A stretch of DNA of 64,000 nucleotides from Antribacter soli (lineage in GTDB: Bacteria > Actinomycetota > Actinomycetes > Actinomycetales > Cellulomonadaceae), in NCBI RefSeq assembly GCF_021568775.1, contig NZ_JAKGSG010000005.1:124001-188000 (forward strand), read 5' to 3'. Position numbers and translations under genes: made by a program. Below, in pieces: positions 59,841 through 64,000 of the stretch. Under the pieces are notes generated by a model. It made no database searches. It was not told the DNA's origin and saw nothing but the letters and a program-made list of their open reading frames with translations. Positions within the stretch are counted from its first letter, which is position 1, and each line of letters begins with the position of its first letter.

Positions 59841-60128
59841 TCAGGCCTGCTGCGGCGTGAGCACGAAGCCCGGGCCCTGAGCGGCCGGGTCGGCGTCGAG
59901 CGTGAGGGCGTCGAGCGCCGGGGCGGCGTCGGCCTCGACGAAGACGTGCGTGGCGCCCGAGTCGTCGACCACCTGGTCGTCCGGCTGCGGCGCGGGAACG
60001 AGCGCGAGCTCGAAGTTGCCCGGCTGGCCGGTGGCCTGCGCGATGCGCAGCCCGCCCTCGGCGGGCACGCCGGCCTGCTGGACAAGGTCCTCGACTGCCG
60101 AACGGGCGTTGTCGGTCACGGTGAGCAC
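59841..60128 (-). CDS. HesB/IscA-fold protein lacking cysteines
   Basis: A 95-residue protein from the GTG at 60128, with GAGAGGAG six bases upstream. TVTDNARSAVEDLVQQAG and GGLRIAQATG follow the HesB/IscA beginning, and VFVEADAAPALDALTLDAD matches the later strand. There is no Cys anywhere, so the three cluster ligands of A-type Fe-S carriers are absent. It cannot hold a cluster in the usual way. Related cysteine-less proteins exist in actinobacteria; their role is unknown. Confidence 0.75.
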   Translation of the reverse strand: MLTVTDNARSAVEDLVQQAGVPAEGGLRIAQATGQPGNFELALVPAPQPDDQVVDDSGATHVFVEADAAPALDALTLDADPAAQGPGFVLTPQQA

Positions 60129-60464
60129 GGCGTGCTCCTCTCGTAGGTTTCCTGGACCAGTCCACCGAACCAAGCCCGGCCGCTTGTCGCAAGCATGAGA
60201 CGCAATCTGCCCGGATCCTCCCGGATGGTGGGACTCGGCGCGACAGACCGTCGGAGCCTCGCATAAGGTGCCCCGCGGCCGGGCCATCCGGGCGCCGATC
60301 CGGTGCCGACCCGGATGTCCGACCCCGGTTGCCGCGCACCGACCACGACATCCTGGCCCGACCGGACCCCCGGAAGGGCCCCGATGTCGTGGTCGCGCTG
60401 CCAGAACGAAGCGCGCATCCCGCGTAGGCTGGGGTGTCGTCGCCCGGGGCATCTCTCGGGCGCG

Positions 60465-60537
60465 GGGCCTCTAGCTCAATCGGCAGAGCTGCGGACTTTT
60501 AATCCGTAGGTTCCGGGTTCGATCCCCGGGGGGCCCA
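60465..60537 (+). tRNA. tRNA-Lys (anticodon UUU)
   Basis: A full cloverleaf can be drawn: acceptor GGGCCTC/GGGGCCC (one G-U pair), D stem GCTC/GAGC, anticodon stem GCGGA/TCCGT with loop CTTTTAA (anticodon TTT), variable loop AGGTT, T arm CCGGG-TTCGATC-CCCGG, discriminator A. The 3' CCA is not encoded in full (ACCTT follows). A phage-type integrase remnant begins 91 bases downstream. Confidence 0.95.
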
Positions 60538-60627
60538 CCTTCACAACGCCGTGACCAGCACGGTTGTTCGCGCCGGTGGCGTCCCGCCCGAACAACCGGC
60601 GCGCCGTGTGCGACGTGGTGTGCGACA

Positions 60628-60750
60628 TCAAGCCGCATCCCCGGCGACCGGCGAGGCCGCGAACAGCCCATCGAGCGGGCTCACGGCGCCACCGACAACG
60701 CGACGGCCCGTGTACACGTCCTGCGTCATCGACGGCCGAGCGTGCCCGAG
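60628..60750 (-). pseudogene. C-terminal fragment of a phage-type tyrosine integrase
   Basis: Minus-strand codons from 60750 read LGHARPSMTQDVYTGRRVV and continue 21 residues to a TGA at 60630-60628. LGHxxxSMTQDVYxGRK is the box with the catalytic His and Tyr at the end of actinobacterial phage integrases. The codon before LGH is TAA, where intact enzymes usually have Gln (LGH is normally preceded by DQ or similar). An LRKT string lies about 19 codons further upstream in the same frame, but the rest is unrecognisable. It is a decayed gene next to tRNA-Lys. Confidence 0.75.
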
Positions 60751-60948
60751 TTACCGCCAGGCAGCGATCGGGGCCAGGGTGCCAATCCTGCCAGGAGTCT
60801 TTCTCAGCCAACCGATCGCCTCAGGGTGTGGGCGGGTGATCTGCGCGTTCTCATCGAACGAATGGGTGCCCCATGAGTCATGGGTGGTTCCGGAGCGGCC
60901 CTCTCCCGCTTCGGCGACCGCCTCTCGTCGAAGGTGCGCGACGCGATG
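60751..60948. other. Decayed sequence upstream of the integrase fragment
   Basis: No intact gene. The minus-strand frame continuous with the integrase fragment is open back to the stop of the maleylpyruvate-isomerase-like gene and contains LRKT near 60800, but no other clear integrase motif. Composition is lower in G+C than average. It is probably remnant mobile-element DNA. Confidence 0.5.
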
Positions 60949-61524
60949 TCAATCGATCGCAGCCTTCAGGATCCACGACGTGACACGGGGGCGGTCTTCG
61001 AGATCCACTCGCCCGGTAGACCACAGGAGCACCTGGACCGGGTCACCTTGCGGAGCGTCGGGGAACAGTCGGGCCAGCACCGCGGCGCAAAGCGATTCAG
61101 GTGGAAGCCAGCTAATCCCGAGACCCTGCGTGATGTCATACGTATGCACCAGGATCTCGTTGACTCCCAGCGCTGCAAAGCCGCCTGGGTCAGTCGCCCC
61201 CCAGTGCCATGCGCGAGCGTCGGGTCCGGCCACGGCCAGCGCGCTGCTCAGAAGCCTTCCCGAGGCGATGACCACCTCGAGCACGTCACGCGGCGGCGCG
61301 TCGGCGCGGATGACGAGATCGAACGGCAGGTAGGCACTCCCCGGCTTCGCCGCTACCTGTCCCGCATAGGCGAGAAGGTCATGTGCGACATGGGCCGCTG
61401 TCGTCCAGCAGTTCCACTCCAGCGACCCAGCCGGGCTCTGCCAGTCTCGCGCCTCGTACGGCGTGAGTACTTGGACCATCTCGGCCACGGCCTGTTCGAC
61501 GTCTCGGCTGTTCATCGAGCGCAT
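60949..61524 (-). CDS. Maleylpyruvate isomerase/DinB-type mycothiol-related protein
   Basis: A 191-residue protein from MRSMNSRDVEQAVAEMVQVL. It shows the TIGR03083 pattern: EWNCWTTAAHVAHDLLAYAGQV with candidate metal His near residue 48, then WHWGATDPGGFAALGVNEILVHTYDITQGLG with two more His. Members include mycothiol-dependent maleylpyruvate isomerase; most have unknown substrates. The start codon and RBS are weak. It follows the integrase scar and has somewhat lower G+C, so it may be acquired cargo. Confidence 0.75.
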   Translation of the reverse strand: MRSMNSRDVEQAVAEMVQVLTPYEARDWQSPAGSLEWNCWTTAAHVAHDLLAYAGQVAAKPGSAYLPFDLVIRADAPPRDVLEVVIASGRLLSSALAVAGPDARAWHWGATDPGGFAALGVNEILVHTYDITQGLGISWLPPESLCAAVLARLFPDAPQGDPVQVLLWSTGRVDLEDRPRVTSWILKAAID

Positions 61525-62101
61525 GCGAAGGAGCCTTCCAGGTTCGTCCTCGTCTGCGAAAACCATATTCCGTAGGTCGAGCTGCTGCGGGGTCTCAGGT
61601 GCGACGACGTACCGCTTCGGTGAGGCCCCGACGCTGTTCCTTCGCAATCTCTTCGAGGTACCCGGGAACTCCGCCTCGCCTCCCAGGCCGCTGCCGCAGA
61701 TCCCGAGTCGTGAGGAGTTTCCTTTACTGGCTCAAGGCGCGGCTTCGCCACGCGTCCGGCCCGCCCGGGCAGGGCCCCGCGATGGGGCCCCGCGGCTCCG
61801 GCGCAAGCGCCTCTGCCGCACCCCAGCGCACCCCGCCCAGCGAGCCGGACACGAGAACGACGAAGACGGTTCGGGAGGGCGATACCCCTTCGGTGAACGC
61901 ATGACGAATGAACGCCAGGTGCGGAAGCGCCAGTGACCGACCCGCAGCCACGCGCAGGCGGTATTCGCCTGGTCAGGACCTCGGCCGACTCGCACGAGTG
62001 ATGGTCGGACGATCGCACGAGTGATAGTCCAGTGATCGCAAGGCGTGACAGCGGGAGCGAGTACACCGAGGCCGTGGGTGATCACGACGAGTTCCCCCAG
62101 G
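61525..62101. other. 577-bp intergenic region with a 23-bp-period repeat
   Basis: No supported gene. Short GC-rich dyads lie near 61775-61800. CGCACGAGTGATGGTC at 61991 recurs as CGCACGAGTGATAGTC at 62014, 23 bp later. The region joins the convergent-to-tandem minus-strand genes on either side and may be part of an old insertion next to tRNA-Lys. Confidence 0.5.
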
Positions 62102-62569
62102 TCAGCCCTCGGCGGGCCTGGTGGCGGGCTGGACCCTGAACGAGACAGCCTCCATCAGCGGCCGGTGCTGGGTCTTCTGGACGGCGCCGATGCCCCAGCC
62201 GCCGTCGGCTCCGCGGACAACGACGTACGTGGCGAGCTTCCCGAGCCGGCGCGGTGCCTTCTTGGCGACGTCGCCTCGGGTGACGACGACGGCGGTGTCG
62301 GCGCCGTAACGGCGGATGTCGAGGATCTCGAGGTGCAGCCGGGTACCGCTGAGGAAGCTGCCGAACAGGGCCTGGTGGGCGCGGCCGATCTCGGCGCCTC
62401 CCTGGTAGACGGTGCCGACGAAAGTGACGTCGCTGGCGTCGGCGGTGAAGCACGCGCCGTAGGCAGTGCCGTCGCCGCGGTTCCACGCCTCCTGGCTGCG
62501 GGCGAGCAGGTCGCGGATGGCCAGGTCGTCGTCCTGGGTCGTCTGGGTGAGGCTCGTGATGCCGGTCAT
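62102..62569 (-). CDS. SnoaL/NTF2-like protein (SgcJ/EcaC family)
   Basis: A 155-residue cone-shaped NTF2-fold protein. DDDLAIRDLLARSQEAWNRGDGTAYGACF is the usual N-terminal helix pair of SgcJ/EcaC-type (DUF4440-like) proteins, followed by VTFVGTVYQGGAEIGRAHQALF and LATYVVVRGADGGWGIGAVQ. Members bind small hydrophobic ligands or act as minor oxidoreductases. It is divergent from a MarR regulator across a 117-bp region rich in dyads, so the regulator probably controls it. Confidence 0.85.
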   Translation of the reverse strand: MTGITSLTQTTQDDDLAIRDLLARSQEAWNRGDGTAYGACFTADASDVTFVGTVYQGGAEIGRAHQALFGSFLSGTRLHLEILDIRRYGADTAVVVTRGDVAKKAPRRLGKLATYVVVRGADGGWGIGAVQKTQHRPLMEAVSFRVQPATRPAEG

Positions 62570-62599
62570 CTCGATGGGTCCCTTCTCATGTCTCGGATT

Positions 62600-62669
62600 C
62601 AGACCGGGTCTGGTACCTTCTCACAGGAAGTTACTTCTACAAGGAAGTCTCTTCTCCGAGGAAGAGACT
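62600..62669. promoter_or_regulatory. Three dyads in the NTF2-like/MarR divergent region
   Basis: CAGACCGGGTCTG at 62600-62612; GAAGT-T-ACTTC at 62627-62637; AGTCTCTTC-N6-GAAGAGACT at 62646-62669. Three palindromes fit into 70 bases between divergent promoters. The GAAG/CTTC theme is shared by the second and third, and by an intervening GGAAGTC, so they are probably sites for one MarR dimer type. Confidence 0.6.
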
Positions 62670-62686
62670 ATGGGGAGGGCGAGTCC

Positions 62687-63157
62687 GTGTCAACACCGCC
62701 GTCGGACGCGAGCCGGGCCTACCGCCGCTACCTCAGCGCCGTCCTGCTGCACGGCCACGCCAGCGCCAGGGCCTGCGACCTCGGCGCGACCGATCTCTAC
62801 GCGCTCAACATCCTGGAGCTGGGGGGGCCGATGACGCCGGGCGAGCTCGGCTCGCGCGCCGGGCTGACCACCGGGCCGACCACCCGGCTCGTCGACCGAC
62901 TCCAGGCGGCTGGGTACGTCCGCCGGGCGCCAGACCCGAGCGACCGACGCAAGGTGATCGTCGAGCCGATCGGCAAGCCGGCGCAGCTCGACGAGGTCAT
63001 GGCACCCGCCCGGCAGAGGATCGGCGAGATCCTCGCCGGATACTCGGGCGAGCAGCTCGATGTGCTCCTCGACTACTTCAGCCGCGCCACGCAGGCATAC
63101 CAGGACGCCGTCGAGCACCTGCCCGACCGCGACTCACGTCAGCAGAGCGCCTCGTAG
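62687..63157 (+). CDS. MarR-family transcriptional regulator
   Basis: A 156-residue protein from the GTG at 62687 (VSTPPSDASRAYRRYLSAV), with GGGGAGGG seven bases upstream. The winged helix is LYALNILELGGPMTPGELGSRAGLTTGPTTRLVDRLQAAG near residues 35-75, with the wing VRRAPDPSDRRKVIVEPIG. It is divergent from the NTF2-like gene, and palindromes overlap the shared promoters. Its last 19 bases overlap the convergent lipoprotein gene. Confidence 0.9.
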   Translation: MSTPPSDASRAYRRYLSAVLLHGHASARACDLGATDLYALNILELGGPMTPGELGSRAGLTTGPTTRLVDRLQAAGYVRRAPDPSDRRKVIVEPIGKPAQLDEVMAPARQRIGEILAGYSGEQLDVLLDYFSRATQAYQDAVEHLPDRDSRQQSAS

Positions 63158-63621
63158 GCGCGCAGGCCCTCGGTCGCCGCACCGATGTCGAGCTGGAGGT
63201 CGCCGCCGTCCATCGCGTCGAGCTTTTCCTGGACCTGGACGAACGGCACGCGGATCTGCGCGATCGGGTCGCGGAACTCCTCCGGCACGCGGTCCTGGAG
63301 CCGGCCCAGGTCGATAGCCAGCGCGTGCATCCGGTCGGCCATCGTGGGGTCCAGGCCGTCCTGGCTGACGTCGAGCAACGCGGCGGCGACGCGGTCGGCG
63401 AGGTGCTCGTCGTCGTAGACGTACATCGCGGCGCACGCCTCGTTGGCGTTCAGGGGTCCGTCGTCGCTCTGCGGCTCCGTCACGGTGACCGACGGCGTCC
63501 CGCTCGCCTCCGCGTCCGGCTCCCCGTCCGAGCCGCAGGCCGAGAGCAGCAGGGCCAGCGTGAGTCCGGTGACGGCGACGGCGGCCGTGCGGGCGGCGAC
63601 GCGACGGGAGCGCAGGATCAT
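63139..63621 (-). CDS. Predicted lipoprotein, function unknown
   Basis: A 160-residue protein. The signal peptide (MILRSRRVAARTAAVAV then GLTLALLLSACGSDGEPD) has the lipobox LLSAC with Cys near residue 29. The mature part is acidic and helical with two further Cys (NEACAAMYV; YEALC at the end) likely bridged. I recognise no family. It overlaps the MarR gene at the 3' end by 19 bp. The start lacks a clear RBS. Confidence 0.75.
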   Translation of the reverse strand: MILRSRRVAARTAAVAVTGLTLALLLSACGSDGEPDAEASGTPSVTVTEPQSDDGPLNANEACAAMYVYDDEHLADRVAAALLDVSQDGLDPTMADRMHALAIDLGRLQDRVPEEFRDPIAQIRVPFVQVQEKLDAMDGGDLQLDIGAATEGLRAYEALC

Positions 63622-63684
63622 GCGGACATGAAACCATCCATGGCCGGGGATCCCTGAATCGGGCCCGCGTGCGAGGCTGTGGCC

Positions 63685-64000
63685 GTGACGACCCTGCTTC
63701 CTCCCGGTCCCGTCGGCGGGACACGGCCCGTGGTGGTCGCGCACCGCGGCAACTCCTCGGTGGCCCCGCAGAACACCCTCGTCGCGCTCGAGGCGGCGTG
63801 GCGGGCCGGCGCCGACGCGGTCGAGATCGACATCCAGCTCAGTGCCGACGGCGAGATCGTGGTCATCCACGACGACACAGTCGACGCGACGACCTCCGGC
63901 ACCGGCCGCGTGGCCGACCTGTCGCTGGCCGGCCTGCGAGAGCTGGACGCGGGCTCCTGGTTCTCCCGCCACTACGCGGGACAGCAGGTGCCGACGCTCG
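63685..64000 (+). CDS. Glycerophosphodiester phosphodiesterase, 3' end outside window
   Basis: 105 codons from the GTG at 63685. PVVVAHRGNSSVAPQNTLVAL carries the catalytic His/Arg and Asn, and AVEIDIQLSADGEIVVIHDDT the metal Glu/Asp and second His of the GDPD family. It hydrolyses glycerophosphodiesters to glycerol-3-phosphate and an alcohol. No signal peptide is seen, so it is probably cytoplasmic. It is cut by the right edge. It is divergent from the lipoprotein gene. Confidence 0.92.
   Translation, partial: MTTLLPPGPVGGTRPVVVAHRGNSSVAPQNTLVALEAAWRAGADAVEIDIQLSADGEIVVIHDDTVDATTSGTGRVADLSLAGLRELDAGSWFSRHYAGQQVPTL

Noticed and set aside
60538-60627. attR copy of the tRNA-Lys 3' end
   Set aside because: I looked for a second GGTTCGATCCCC-type segment between the tRNA and the right edge and did not see one by eye, so no attachment-site pair is claimed.
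61700-61905. Small plus-strand coding frames in the gap after the maleylpyruvate-isomerase-like gene
   Set aside because: No RBS, no recognisable motif, Pro/Arg/Ser-rich translations typical of random high-G+C DNA.

Overview
The window is about 74% G+C by eye, with strong GGAGG-type ribosome binding sites, many GTG starts and many 4-base ATGA/GTGA gene overlaps. It carries markers of mycothiol-producing Actinobacteria: mycothiol synthase, SigE-family ECF sigma factors, an actinobacterial Tad/Flp pilus cluster, and a uroporphyrinogen-III synthase fused to a winged-helix domain. The best guess is a Micrococcales actinobacterium of the Cellulomonas/Isoptericola type. That is inference from gene content, not a database match.

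Layout. 1-8030: an M20 peptidase (cut by the left edge), a DinB-like protein, a small membrane protein, a proton-pumping pyrophosphatase, a HAD phosphatase translationally coupled to a zinc-ribbon/XRE regulator, and a divergent pair made of a tiny Cys protein and a resolvase-fold protein. 8134-15591: three SigE-type sigma factors, each overlapping a gene for a single-span membrane protein with a Pro/Ser/Thr stalk. Each unit is preceded by the same 25-base ECF-type promoter (AACG-N16-CGTC). An M18 aminopeptidase and a 138-base pure G/C tract, probably a sequencing artefact, lie inside this block. 15844-28687: a nitrate-assimilation block. A seven-gene operon (narK, nitrate reductase, its flavoprotein partner, nirB, nirD, SUMT, UroS-wHTH) is divergent from moeA-mobA-DUF6457, so transport, both reductases, siroheme and Moco supply sit together. 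A GlnR-like box lies upstream of narK.

28734-37835: an MrfA-like helicase, an alpha/beta hydrolase behind a palindromic operator, a compact Tad pilus cluster and a HAD-IB phosphatase. This order resembles what I recall of the mycobacterial Rv3649-Rv3661 region. 37886-41104 looks like variable cargo: four iteron-like repeats at exact 22-bp spacing in front of a DUF4143 ATPase, a GNAT acetyltransferase and a membrane protein. 41105-50670: an old-yellow-enzyme reductase divergent from acs (with a CRP-like site), mshD, then a phosphate/polyphosphate module (ppk1, NUDIX-phosphatase, a DUF47 PhoU-like protein and a Pit transporter) with two PHO-box-like repeats.

50978-64000: a MarR/DHA2 efflux pair with a readable promoter and operator, a ROK regulator with an aldo/keto reductase, MsrB, a RhlE-like RNA helicase, an M50 peptidase, a cysteine-less HesB-like protein, and tRNA-Lys(UUU). 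A decayed phage-type integrase fragment lies beside the tRNA. Last come a maleylpyruvate-isomerase-like protein, a second MarR locus with several dyads, a lipoprotein and the start of a glycerophosphodiester phosphodiesterase.

The strongest candidate for something undescribed is the triple sigma/membrane-protein array with its shared promoter. Next are the iteron-preceded DUF4143 gene and the integrase scar at tRNA-Lys.
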